Origin: an uncultured Clostridia bacterium
GTDB lineage: Bacteria; Bacillota_A; Clostridia; Christensenellales; Aristaeellaceae
Reading direction: 5' to 3'
Length of the DNA: 9,615 nt
Assembly (NCBI GenBank): GCA_945871545.1
Contig: CAMBWJ010000044.1
Coordinates: 1-9,615, forward strand
In this document: piece after piece, positions 1 to 5,507 of the stretch
How positions within the stretch are numbered: position 1 is the first letter of the stretch
How the letters are laid out: every line of letters starts with the position of its first letter
Translations under genes and position numbers: made by a program
The notes under the pieces: model-generated
Seen by the model: only the letters and a program-made list of their open reading frames with translations
Told to the model about the DNA's origin: nothing
The model's database searches: none

Positions 1-638
1 CCTGCGTGCAGCAGTCCGTGATGAACCTGGGCATCCTGATGGTGCAGGGGCTGGTGAACAGCTTTGGAGCCACCGTCATGGCGGCCTTCGCGGCGGCGGT
101 GAAGATCGACGCCTTTGCCTACATGCCGGTGCAGGACTTCGGCAACGCCTTCTCCACCTTCATCGCCCAGAACTACGGCGCGCGCAGCTGGGAGCGCATC
201 CGCGCCGGGCTGAAGGGCGCGATCCTCGCGTCGACGGGCTTCAGCGTCGCGGTCTCGACGCTGGTGTGCGCCTTCGCGCGGCCGCTGATGGGGCTATTTG
301 CGGAGGCGGGCGAGGTCGAGATCATTGCCGAGGGCGTGCGTTATCTGCGCATCGAGGGCGCGTTCTACTGCGGCATCGGCTGCCTGTTTCTGCTGTACGG
401 CCTGTACCGCGCGCTGGGGCGACCCGGCATGAGCGTGGTGCTCACCGTGATCTCCCTGGGCACCCGCGTGGCGCTGGCCTACGCGCTGTCGGCCATACCG
501 GCCATCGGCGTAAGGGGCGTCTGGTGGTCGGTGCCCATCGGCTGGGCGCTGGCGGATCTGACCGGCATCCTCTATTACCGGCTCCGCAGGGACAGCCTGC
601 TCTGCCGGGAACCGGAGATGAAGCGCAAATCTGCATGA
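1..638 (+). CDS. MATE family multidrug/Na+ efflux transporter, C-terminal part
   Basis: This is the C-terminal part of an inner-membrane MATE efflux transporter, a family that exports drugs or metabolites in exchange for Na+ or H+. The frame is open from the window edge (codons read from base 3), so the N-terminal half lies outside and no true start is visible; the GTG at 6 is internal. About 211 residues remain. The opening QQSVMNLGILMVQGLVNSFG and the following 'IDAFAYMPVQDFGNAFSTFIAQNYGA' region (motif F-x-x-Q-N-x-G-A) are typical of the start of the second MATE repeat. Several hydrophobic segments follow, then a short basic tail ending KRKSA. The stop is TGA at 636-638. No T-run hairpin of its own is seen on this strand; the hairpin at 710-743 is better placed for the opposing operon. 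The family call is secure, the substrate unknown. Confidence 0.9.
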   Translation, partial: CVQQSVMNLGILMVQGLVNSFGATVMAAFAAAVKIDAFAYMPVQDFGNAFSTFIAQNYGARSWERIRAGLKGAILASTGFSVAVSTLVCAFARPLMGLFAEAGEVEIIAEGVRYLRIEGAFYCGIGCLFLLYGLYRALGRPGMSVVLTVISLGTRVALAYALSAIPAIGVRGVWWSVPIGWALADLTGILYYRLRRDSLLCREPEMKRKSA

Positions 639-702
639 GCGCGGAGAATTTCGCCCGCTTTCCGCCTGTCACGCATGGATGAACCGCATCCCGCTGCGGG
701 CC

Positions 703-743
703 AAAAAGGAGGATCCCAGATGTGATTTTACACCTGGGATCCT
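703..743 (-). terminator. Rho-independent terminator of the rubredoxin operon
   Basis: A perfect 10-bp inverted repeat, 710-719 (AGGATCCCAG) with 734-743, encloses a 14-base loop. Read on the minus strand the hairpin is followed by CCTTTTT (703-709). It sits about 20 bases after the stop codon of the Cys4 protein gene at 762. On the plus strand there is no T-run, so it serves the minus-strand operon best, although the hairpin could also protect the end of the MATE transcript. Confidence 0.75.
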
Positions 744-761
744 TCGCGATTGGAGGCTGTC

Positions 762-1091
762 TCAGTCGAGAATCTCCATGAGCCTGCCGCAGCAGAACGG
801 AATGGGTTCGCCGGCCTTGACGTGCTCGGTTCTGTTGCAGGTCACGCAGTACACGTCCGTGTCATAGGGCGCGCGGATGACCGGGATGCTGGCCTTTTCC
901 TGCTCGCTCAGACCCTCGATGTGGAAGCTTGCGGTCTTGTTCTCGGAGGGAATGTAGACGCCGATGGGCTGCAGAGATTTGGTCTCGCCCACGCAGTTGC
1001 CCATCTTGACCCAGAGGGCCTCCAGCTCCGCGGCCTCCGCCGCATGCTCGGGCGTAAATTCAACGATGTCCTTATTGATGCGAATCTTCAT
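762..1091 (-). CDS. Small protein with C-terminal desulforedoxin-like Cys4 site
   Basis: A 109-residue soluble protein of unknown function. Residues 1-75 form an acidic domain that I do not recognise, with the strings FTPEHAAEAAELEALW and CVGETKSLQPIGVYIP. Residues 81-109 resemble the desulforedoxin module seen at the N-terminus of desulfoferrodoxin: C82-x2-C85, then 14 residues, then C100-C101-G, followed by LME. In that family four such cysteines bind one iron in an Fe(SCys)4 centre; here the module is at the C-terminus instead. C33 is an extra cysteine. Start ATG at 1089-1091 has the strong Shine-Dalgarno GGGAGGT about 7 bases upstream. The gene follows the rubredoxin gene by 24 bases, so the two are almost certainly co-transcribed and the products may exchange electrons. 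The cysteine pattern is seen directly; iron binding is inferred, and zinc is the alternative. Confidence 0.82.
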   Translation of the reverse strand: MKIRINKDIVEFTPEHAAEAAELEALWVKMGNCVGETKSLQPIGVYIPSENKTASFHIEGLSEQEKASIPVIRAPYDTDVYCVTCNRTEHVKAGEPIPFCCGRLMEILD

Positions 1092-1115
1092 TTTATGTAC
1101 CTCCCGCTGTGTTCT

Positions 1116-1250
1116 TTATTCTTCCGCAGTGAAGTCGTCCTTGCCCACGCCGCACAGTTCGCAGCTGAAATCCTCCGGCAGGTCTTCCCACTTCACGCCG
1201 GTCTCCTCCTCGTCGTAGACCCAACCGCAGATATTGCATACATACTTCAT
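1116..1250 (-). CDS. Rubredoxin, short-loop form (44 aa)
   Basis: A 44-residue rubredoxin, a cytoplasmic one-electron carrier with a mononuclear Fe(SCys)4 centre. Both metal-binding knuckles are present: C5-N-I-C8-G-W-V-Y and C30-E-L-C33-G-V-G-K-D-D-F. The usual length is about 52-54 residues; here roughly nine residues are missing from the loop between YDEEE and the LPEDF segment. Short rubredoxins of about 45 residues with a deletion in the same place are known (Desulfovibrio desulfuricans), so this is a natural variant rather than a damaged gene. The frame stays open further upstream, but ATG at 1248-1250 is the right start: it begins the canonical MKYVC and is preceded by GAAAGGAGC at proper spacing. 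It is the first gene of a two-gene operon with the Cys4 protein. Rubredoxins commonly feed superoxide reductase, rubrerythrin or flavodiiron proteins; none of those is in the window. Confidence 0.95.
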   Translation of the reverse strand: MKYVCNICGWVYDEEETGVKWEDLPEDFSCELCGVGKDDFTAEE

Positions 1251-1304
1251 CGTTCGTTGCTCCTTTCTCAATTGGCAGCAGATTGCTCTGCCTACTACAT
1301 ATAT

Positions 1305-1332
1305 ATTATACACCGTTTTCGCCATACGTAAA
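1305..1332 (-). promoter_or_regulatory. Sigma-70-type promoter of the rubredoxin operon
   Basis: On the minus strand a -35-like TTTACG (1327-1332) is followed after 16 bases by a perfect -10 box TATAAT (1305-1310). It lies in an AT-rich pocket about 55 bases before the rubredoxin ATG. The -10 is convincing; the -35 matches four of six consensus bases. Confidence 0.7.
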
Positions 1333-1432
1333 CACGCATTTGGAATAAATATGCCGAAGCCGGCCAAATATTTTCGCATGCCAGGAAGGTCGGGCTGACG
1401 GCGGAGGAGTACAGTGGCATCGCGATGCGCAT

Positions 1433-1470
1433 CAAAAAGGAGCCCCGGCTTCGCGGGGAAGTCGGGGGCT
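1433..1470 (-). terminator. Probable Rho-independent terminator behind the small minus-strand gene
   Basis: Read on the minus strand, a GC-rich hairpin (arms 1459-1470 and 1441-1451, with one bulge and one mismatch; or the more compact CCCCG/CGGGG stem 1443-1447 with 1454-1458) is followed by CTCCTTTTTG (T-run 1434-1438). It lies about 45 bases after the stop at 1514 and before the rubredoxin promoter, so it separates the two minus-strand units. A small 6-bp hairpin (1486-1491 with 1496-1501, loop of four) sits between the stop and this terminator and has no T-run. Confidence 0.6.
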
Positions 1471-1513
1471 TGTCCGATTGCGAATCGCTTCAACCGAAGC
1501 GCCTGGCCGGGAA

Positions 1514-1765
1514 TCAGTAGTTGCGGATGCTGGAGGCGATCACAGAGGCCAGCGCCTGGAAGTCCCCGTCATCTGCCGGGGAGAAGGCGAAGAGGTAGAA
1601 GCCGGGCTCGGCGGCGTCCATAGCGACGCAGTTGAGCAGATTGTTATCCGCGTCGACATAGGCGATCAGCGCGACGTTGTTGATCGCAACGATGTGCGCA
1701 CTGAAGATATTTTTATGAAATAAACGGGAGGATTTTGTGAAAACCGGGGCGGCGAATTGACGCAT
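1514..1765 (-). CDS. Hypothetical small protein (83 aa), possibly a C-terminal remnant
   Basis: I do not recognise this family. From ATG at 1763-1765 the frame gives 83 residues. Residues 20-83 look like genuine protein: a hydrophobic strand-rich stretch (HIVAINNVALIAYVDADNN), then EPGFYLFAFSP and a helix ALASVIASSIRNY, with the GC-rich third codon positions typical of the neighbours. The first 20 residues are written in AT-rich DNA and look less protein-like. No good Shine-Dalgarno precedes the ATG, and there is no other ATG, GTG or TTG start between it and codon 20. The opposing promoter of the sugar transferase (1757-1785) covers the proposed start. The frame continues upstream to 1966 only as an antisense reading of the transferase. 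A terminator follows, which supports transcription. It may be a true small gene or the surviving 3' end of a larger gene cut off when the transferase region arrived. Confidence 0.5.
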   Translation of the reverse strand: MRQFAAPVFTKSSRLFHKNIFSAHIVAINNVALIAYVDADNNLLNCVAMDAAEPGFYLFAFSPADDGDFQALASVIASSIRNY

Positions 1766-1785
1766 CTGAAGCTCTCTGCTATAAT
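1757..1785 (+). promoter_or_regulatory. Near-consensus promoter of the sugar transferase gene
   Basis: TTGACG (1757-1762), a 17-base spacer, then a perfect TATAAT (1780-1785). Transcription would start near 1792, giving a leader of about 35 bases before the TTG start at 1827. This is the best promoter match in the window. Confidence 0.85.
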
Positions 1786-1826
1786 TCAAATTGGCGTTGT
1801 ATGAGAAAAAAGGACGGTAGCAGAGA

Positions 1827-2537
1827 TTGGAAACGAAAGACAGAGAGGTGCGCGCACCGGGCTGGCGCAGGGAACGCCGCGTCCTGGAGCGGCAGCCGAT
1901 GCTCGACAGGCGAGAGGTGCAGGCGGGCAAGCGGCTGTATTGTGCTGCCAAGCGAGGGCAGGACATCCTTTTTTCCGCGCTTGCGCTGCTGGTTCTCTGG
2001 CCATTTATGCTGCTGCTTGCGCTGGTGATCTACATCGACAGCCCCGGCGCGAGTCCGTTCTTCGTGCAGGAGCGCATCGGCCTGAACGGAAAGCCCTTCC
2101 GCTTCATCAAGTTTCGCTCCATGGTGCCCGACGCGGAGAAGAAGCTGCATGCGCTGCTGGACAAGAACGAGATGGACGGCCCGGTGTTCAAGATTCGCCG
2201 CGATCCCCGCATCACCCGCGTTGGGAGCTTCATTCGCAGGTGCAGCATCGACGAGCTGCCGCAGCTGATCAACATCCTCAAGGGGGACATGAGCATCGTC
2301 GGCCCGCGACCGGCGCTGCCCCGCGAGGTGAAGAAGTACGACGATTACGAGCGCCAGCGCCTGTACGTGCGCCCGGGCCTGACCTGCTACTGGCAGGTGC
2401 AGCCCCGCCGCAACGACCTGAGCTTCGATCAGTGGCTGGAGCTGGATCTCAAATACATCCGGGAGCGCAGCTTTGCAACCGACTGGAAGATCATCTTCAG
2501 AACCTTCCGCGCCGTCATCGGCATGGAGGGCGAATAA
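1827..2537 (+). CDS. Undecaprenyl-phosphate sugar-1-phosphate transferase
   Basis: A bacterial sugar transferase (PF02397 type), the membrane enzyme that moves a sugar-1-phosphate from a UDP-sugar to undecaprenyl phosphate, the first step in making exopolysaccharide or another lipid-linked glycan. A charged N-terminal region (1-44) precedes one membrane helix (about 46-70). Family motifs follow in order: DSPG...FFVQERIG (71-85), FRFIKFRSM (91-99), the catalytic Asp-Glu pair in S-I-D-E-L-P-Q (D142, E143), KGDMSIVGPRP (152-162) and RPGLTCYWQV (182-191). At 236 residues it is the short form holding only the catalytic module and one helix. I chose TTG at 1827 because AAGGACGG precedes it at good spacing; ATG at 1899 (residue 25, weak GGAG upstream) is a real alternative and would lose no motif. 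No glycosyltransferases, flippase or polymerase genes flank it, so it is a single-gene unit. The sugar is not predictable. Confidence 0.92.
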   Translation: METKDREVRAPGWRRERRVLERQPMLDRREVQAGKRLYCAAKRGQDILFSALALLVLWPFMLLLALVIYIDSPGASPFFVQERIGLNGKPFRFIKFRSMVPDAEKKLHALLDKNEMDGPVFKIRRDPRITRVGSFIRRCSIDELPQLINILKGDMSIVGPRPALPREVKKYDDYERQRLYVRPGLTCYWQVQPRRNDLSFDQWLELDLKYIRERSFATDWKIIFRTFRAVIGMEGE

Positions 2538-2539
2538 AC

Positions 2540-2582
2540 AAACGGTACCCGCGAATCACGATGTGGTTCGCGGGTATCGTTT
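2540..2582. terminator. Bidirectional terminator between convergent genes
   Basis: A 16-bp stem (2540-2555 with 2567-2582, one G-U wobble, core TACCCGCGAA/TTCGCGGGTA) and an 11-base loop lie immediately after the transferase stop (2537) and just before the mutase stop (2587). T-rich sequence is present on both exits: CGTTTTG on plus and CCGTTTGTTTATT on minus. It can end both transcripts. Confidence 0.85.
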
Positions 2583-2586
2583 TGTA

Positions 2587-3924
2587 TCAGAGCTTCAGCG
2601 CCTCCCTCGCGGATTCGGGCAGGGCGCTGGCGACCTGATCCAGCAGCTCCTGCAGGCGCTTCCGGGTGCGGGCCTCGGCGCGCAGCGTGATCTGCTCGGC
2701 GGTCACGCTCTTGCGCATCAGGAACCAGCCGTCGGGGAAGTCCGCGCGCACGCCGTCCAGGTGGCTGATCTCCGCGCCCAGGCTGCGGGCCAGCGCCTCC
2801 ACCCGATCCAGCCAGCTCTGCTGCTCGGCGTAGGGGCAGGCGATGCGCAGATCGGGGGTGATCGGCGGGCAGACGATGTCGGAAACCAGCTCCGAGAGCC
2901 GCTTGCCCGACTGCGCCACCAGCTCCGCCATGAAGAGTCCCGCGTAAAGGCCGTCGTCGTAGCCCAGCTCGCCGAAGAAGAAGTGGCCGCTGACCTCGCC
3001 GGCCATCGCCGCGCCGTTGTCCAGAAAGCGCTTCTTGATGAAGGCGTGGCCGCTCTTTTCCGGCAGCGGCGTGCCGCCCATCTCCAGCACGGCCTCGCGG
3101 ATCACCGAGGAGGACTTCTGGTCGTACACCACCGGCGTGGGACGATCCTTCAGCTGGGCGCGGATGAACAGCACCAGCGATTTTTCGTTCTGAATGGGCG
3201 TTCCGGTATTGTCCAGGAACACCGCGCGGTCGCCGTCGCCGTCGAAGGCCACGCCCAGGTCCGCGCCGCAGGCGCGCACCGCCTCGCTGGTCTTGCCCAG
3301 GCAGCTGTAATCCGCCGGATTGGGGGAGCGGTTCGGGAAGGAGCCGTCCGGCTCGCAGAACAGCTCAGTCACGCGGTAGCCCGCCCGGCGGAAGGCCTCC
3401 GGGGCAACGCGGCTCATCGCGCCGTTGCCCGCGTCCACCAGAATGTGCAGCGGCTTCGGCGCAGTGAAGCGCTTCTCGAGGCTGTCCAGATAGTCCCGCG
3501 TCACGTCCCAGTGGGAGAGCGCGCCCTGCTTCTGTGCAAAGTCCCCGCGCAGCACGATGTCATGCAGCGCGTCCATGACCTTCCGGGTCACGGGGACGCT
3601 TCCGATCATGAACTTCACGCCGTTGTACTCCGGCGGGTTGTGGGACGCGGTGACGGTGGCTCCGGCGACCGCGTCGCTGTGCTTCAGCGCGTAGTACAGC
3701 ACCGGCGTGGGGATGGTTCCCAGATCCACAAGCTCCGCGCCGGACTCCAGCAGGCCCTCCATAAGCGCCCATTTCAGCTCCGGCGTGGACAGGCGCAAAT
3801 CTCCCCCCAGCAGAATCTTTCCGGGAGCCATCGTCGCCAGCGCACGCCCGATCAGGCGGCACTCCGGGGCGGTGATTTCGCGGCCGTACACGCCGCGAAC
3901 GTCGCAATCCTTGTAAATGCTCAT
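2587..3924 (-). CDS. Phosphomannomutase/phosphoglucomutase (alpha-D-phosphohexomutase family)
   Basis: A cytoplasmic phosphohexomutase of 445 residues, the normal length for the bacterial PMM/PGM group, interconverting hexose 6-phosphate and hexose 1-phosphate. All four active-site loops can be placed: catalytic phosphoserine S94 in TASHNP (92-97), the Mg2+ loop DGDGDR (228-233), the sugar-binding loop GEVSGH (309-314), and the C-terminal phosphate-binding loop. The last is atypical: R404-K-S-V-T-A-E where relatives usually read close to R-x-S-x-T-x-P; Arg, Ser and Thr are kept. ATG at 3922-3924 directly abuts the kinase stop (TGAATG), and GGAGG just upstream lies inside the kinase 3' end, so translation is probably coupled. 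Specificity for mannose, glucose or another sugar cannot be read from the motifs. It may supply sugar 1-phosphate for nucleotide sugars used in envelope glycans. Confidence 0.93.
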   Translation of the reverse strand: MSIYKDCDVRGVYGREITAPECRLIGRALATMAPGKILLGGDLRLSTPELKWALMEGLLESGAELVDLGTIPTPVLYYALKHSDAVAGATVTASHNPPEYNGVKFMIGSVPVTRKVMDALHDIVLRGDFAQKQGALSHWDVTRDYLDSLEKRFTAPKPLHILVDAGNGAMSRVAPEAFRRAGYRVTELFCEPDGSFPNRSPNPADYSCLGKTSEAVRACGADLGVAFDGDGDRAVFLDNTGTPIQNEKSLVLFIRAQLKDRPTPVVYDQKSSSVIREAVLEMGGTPLPEKSGHAFIKKRFLDNGAAMAGEVSGHFFFGELGYDDGLYAGLFMAELVAQSGKRLSELVSDIVCPPITPDLRIACPYAEQQSWLDRVEALARSLGAEISHLDGVRADFPDGWFLMRKSVTAEQITLRAEARTRKRLQELLDQVASALPESAREALKL

Positions 3925-5364
3925 TCAGACCTCCACAGCGTAGATTTTTTGGATGTCCTCCCGGAAGCGGGCGTAGATTTCGGCGTAGCGCTTTGCCAGC
4001 TCCGCGTCCGGCTCCACCTCGGTGGTGTAGCGGAGCATCGCGCCCGCTGCGGCCTCCAGACCGCCGAAGGTTGCGGATGCGGCCAGCAGCGCCGAGCCCA
4101 TCGCCGCATCCACGACCTCGGGAACCAGCAGCCGCCGATTCAGGATGGATGCGCGGATCTTCAGCCACAGCGCGCTCCTGCACGCGCCGCCGGTGGTGTA
4201 CACCGTGTCGCCCACGGGACAGCCCAGATCGATCATGTGATCCAGCGACAGGCGCTCGGCGTAGCCCACGCCCTCCATGATGGCGGGGTAGAGCCGTCCG
4301 CCGGTCACGTCGCCCAGGTAGAAGGGCTCGCAGTCCGGCAGCACGAAGGGGAAGCGCTCGCCGCGCCCGGTGAGGGGATAGCAGCGCACGCCGGTGGGGA
4401 TCAGAGCTTCGCTTGCGGCGTTCATCGCATCGAAGCTCTTGTCTCCCCGGGCCTGATTGAGCACCCGCCCGCCCAGATTCGCCGCGCCGCCCAGCAGCCA
4501 TTCGCCGCCCGGCAGCATGTGGGAGTAGCTGGAGCCGTTGGGATCGATCACCAGGCGGTCGGTCACGCCCTTGAGCACGAAGGTGGTGCCGATGATGGAG
4601 GCCCAGCGCCCCGCAGCCACCGCGCCCGCAGCCAGTGCGGAGGCATAGCCGTCGGTGGAGCCGCCCACCACCAGCGTGCGGGTGGACAGGCCCAGCCTCG
4701 CGGCGGCTTCGGCGGTCACGTTTGCAATGGGTGCGCCCGGGGACACGATCCTCGGCAGCTTGGCAAGGTCGAGCCCCAGTACGCTTGCATACTCCTCCGG
4801 CCAGCAGCCGTCGATCAGGTCGTAGCCGGTCTTGAGGGCATTGCTGTAATCGGAGGTGCAATACTCGCCGCAGAGCATGCCGGCGATGTAGTCCGCCTGA
4901 TGGGCGAAGATGCGGGTCTTTGCGTAGACCTCCGGCAGCGCGTCGTGCACCCACAGCACGCGCGGCAGCGAGAAGGACGCGCCGAATTTGTAGCCCAGCT
5001 TCTTCTCGATGTGGCCCATCGCGCCGTGAATGCGCGCGGCCTGCTCCTTGGCGCGGGGATCGTTGTACATGATGCCGTTGGTCAGGGGACGCATGTTTTC
5101 GTCCAGGGGAACGATGGTGCCGCTGGTTCCGTCGATGGAGATGGATGCGATGGCCTCCGGGTCGGAAAGCTGCGCGGTGCAGGCCCGGATGGCGGCCTCG
5201 GCGGCATTCACCCACGCGGCGGGGGACTGCTCGTACCACAGCGGATTTTCGGAGATGTTCAGGGTCTCAAACGGGACGGAGTGGGCCGCGGCGACGCCGC
5301 CCTGCGCGTCCGATACCACGCAGCGCACGCCCTGCGTTCCAACGTCAATGCCCATGAAAAGCAT
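3925..5364 (-). CDS. FGGY-family carbohydrate kinase
   Basis: A 479-residue ATP-dependent sugar or polyol kinase of the FGGY group (xylulo-, ribulo-, glycerol kinase relatives). The N-terminal phosphate loop MGIDVGTQGVR is at 4-14, SIDGTSG at 76-82, a YNDPRA substrate-side motif at 100-105, the catalytic Asp D238 in GGSTDGYASALAAGA (234-248), and the C-terminal nucleotide-side motif TGGACRSALWLKI (391-403). The length is normal. ATG at 5362-5364 is chosen because AAAGGAGGG (5371-5379) sits 6 bases upstream; an in-frame ATG a few codons earlier overlaps that site and is unlikely to be used. It is the promoter-proximal gene of an operon with the phosphohexomutase. No transporter, isomerase or aldolase is adjacent, so the substrate is unknown; the DGTSG and YND motifs lean towards a pentulose, but this is only an impression. 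Confidence 0.92.
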   Translation of the reverse strand: MLFMGIDVGTQGVRCVVSDAQGGVAAAHSVPFETLNISENPLWYEQSPAAWVNAAEAAIRACTAQLSDPEAIASISIDGTSGTIVPLDENMRPLTNGIMYNDPRAKEQAARIHGAMGHIEKKLGYKFGASFSLPRVLWVHDALPEVYAKTRIFAHQADYIAGMLCGEYCTSDYSNALKTGYDLIDGCWPEEYASVLGLDLAKLPRIVSPGAPIANVTAEAAARLGLSTRTLVVGGSTDGYASALAAGAVAAGRWASIIGTTFVLKGVTDRLVIDPNGSSYSHMLPGGEWLLGGAANLGGRVLNQARGDKSFDAMNAASEALIPTGVRCYPLTGRGERFPFVLPDCEPFYLGDVTGGRLYPAIMEGVGYAERLSLDHMIDLGCPVGDTVYTTGGACRSALWLKIRASILNRRLLVPEVVDAAMGSALLAASATFGGLEAAAGAMLRYTTEVEPDAELAKRYAEIYARFREDIQKIYAVEV

Positions 5365-5389
5365 AGGAATCCCTCCTTTGTTCATATGT

Positions 5390-5419
5390 ATTATAGCGTA
5401 AAGAGCGCCCGGCCCGCAA
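5390..5419 (-). promoter_or_regulatory. Promoter of the kinase-mutase operon
   Basis: On the minus strand TTGCGG (5414-5419), an 18-base spacer and a perfect TATAAT (5390-5395) lie 26 bases before the kinase ATG. The -10 is strong; the -35 matches only TTG. The predicted leader is under 25 bases, leaving no room for a regulatory RNA. Confidence 0.65.
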
Positions 5420-5469
5420 GCACAATTTCGGGTCGCGCGCAAGTTCATGAACGCTTCATATTGGGGGGC

Positions 5470-5499
5470 TACAATGAGGGCCAATTCAGGAGAAGGAAG
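5470..5499 (+). promoter_or_regulatory. Probable -10 box and Shine-Dalgarno of the PAP2 gene
   Basis: TACAAT (5470-5475) is a good -10 but no convincing -35 lies 16-18 bases upstream, so an activator or a weak promoter is possible. The small palindrome TTCATGAA (5444-5451) sits in the -35 region and could be an operator, though this is a guess. AGGAGAAGGAAG (5488-5499) is the ribosome binding site; spacing to ATG at 5508 from its AAGGAAG part is 8 bases. Confidence 0.45.
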
Positions 5500-5507
5500 T
5501 GAGATCG

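Noticed and set aside
1342..1520. A plus-strand string of about 60 codons reading ...ARKVGLTAEEYSGIAMRIKKEP... that looks protein-like and might be a decayed gene end
   Set aside because: It has no start codon or ribosome binding site, it runs through the minus-strand terminator hairpin and into the small minus-strand gene, and I could not assign it to a family. A translated search of 1340-1450 would settle it.
1725..1760. A plus-strand GGGAGG followed by GTG AAA ACC, resembling a translation start
   Set aside because: The frame ends after seven codons (TGA at 1758-1760) and lies upstream of the transferase promoter, so no transcript would carry it from a visible promoter. It may be a relic or chance.
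1801..2028. Plus-strand ATG at 1801 close to the predicted transcription start
   Set aside because: It is out of frame with the transferase, gives a Cys/Arg/Ser-rich shadow protein and has no Shine-Dalgarno.
3560..5239. A 559-codon minus-strand frame overlapping kinase and mutase
   Set aside because: It is a frame-shifted reading of the same two genes, with Arg-rich composition and no motifs.
2473..5502. A 1009-codon open frame on the plus strand opposite the mutase and kinase genes
   Set aside because: It is an antisense shadow created by high GC. Its translation is rich in Arg, Ala, Gly, His and Gln without any domain motif, while the minus strand carries complete kinase and mutase motifs over the same bases.
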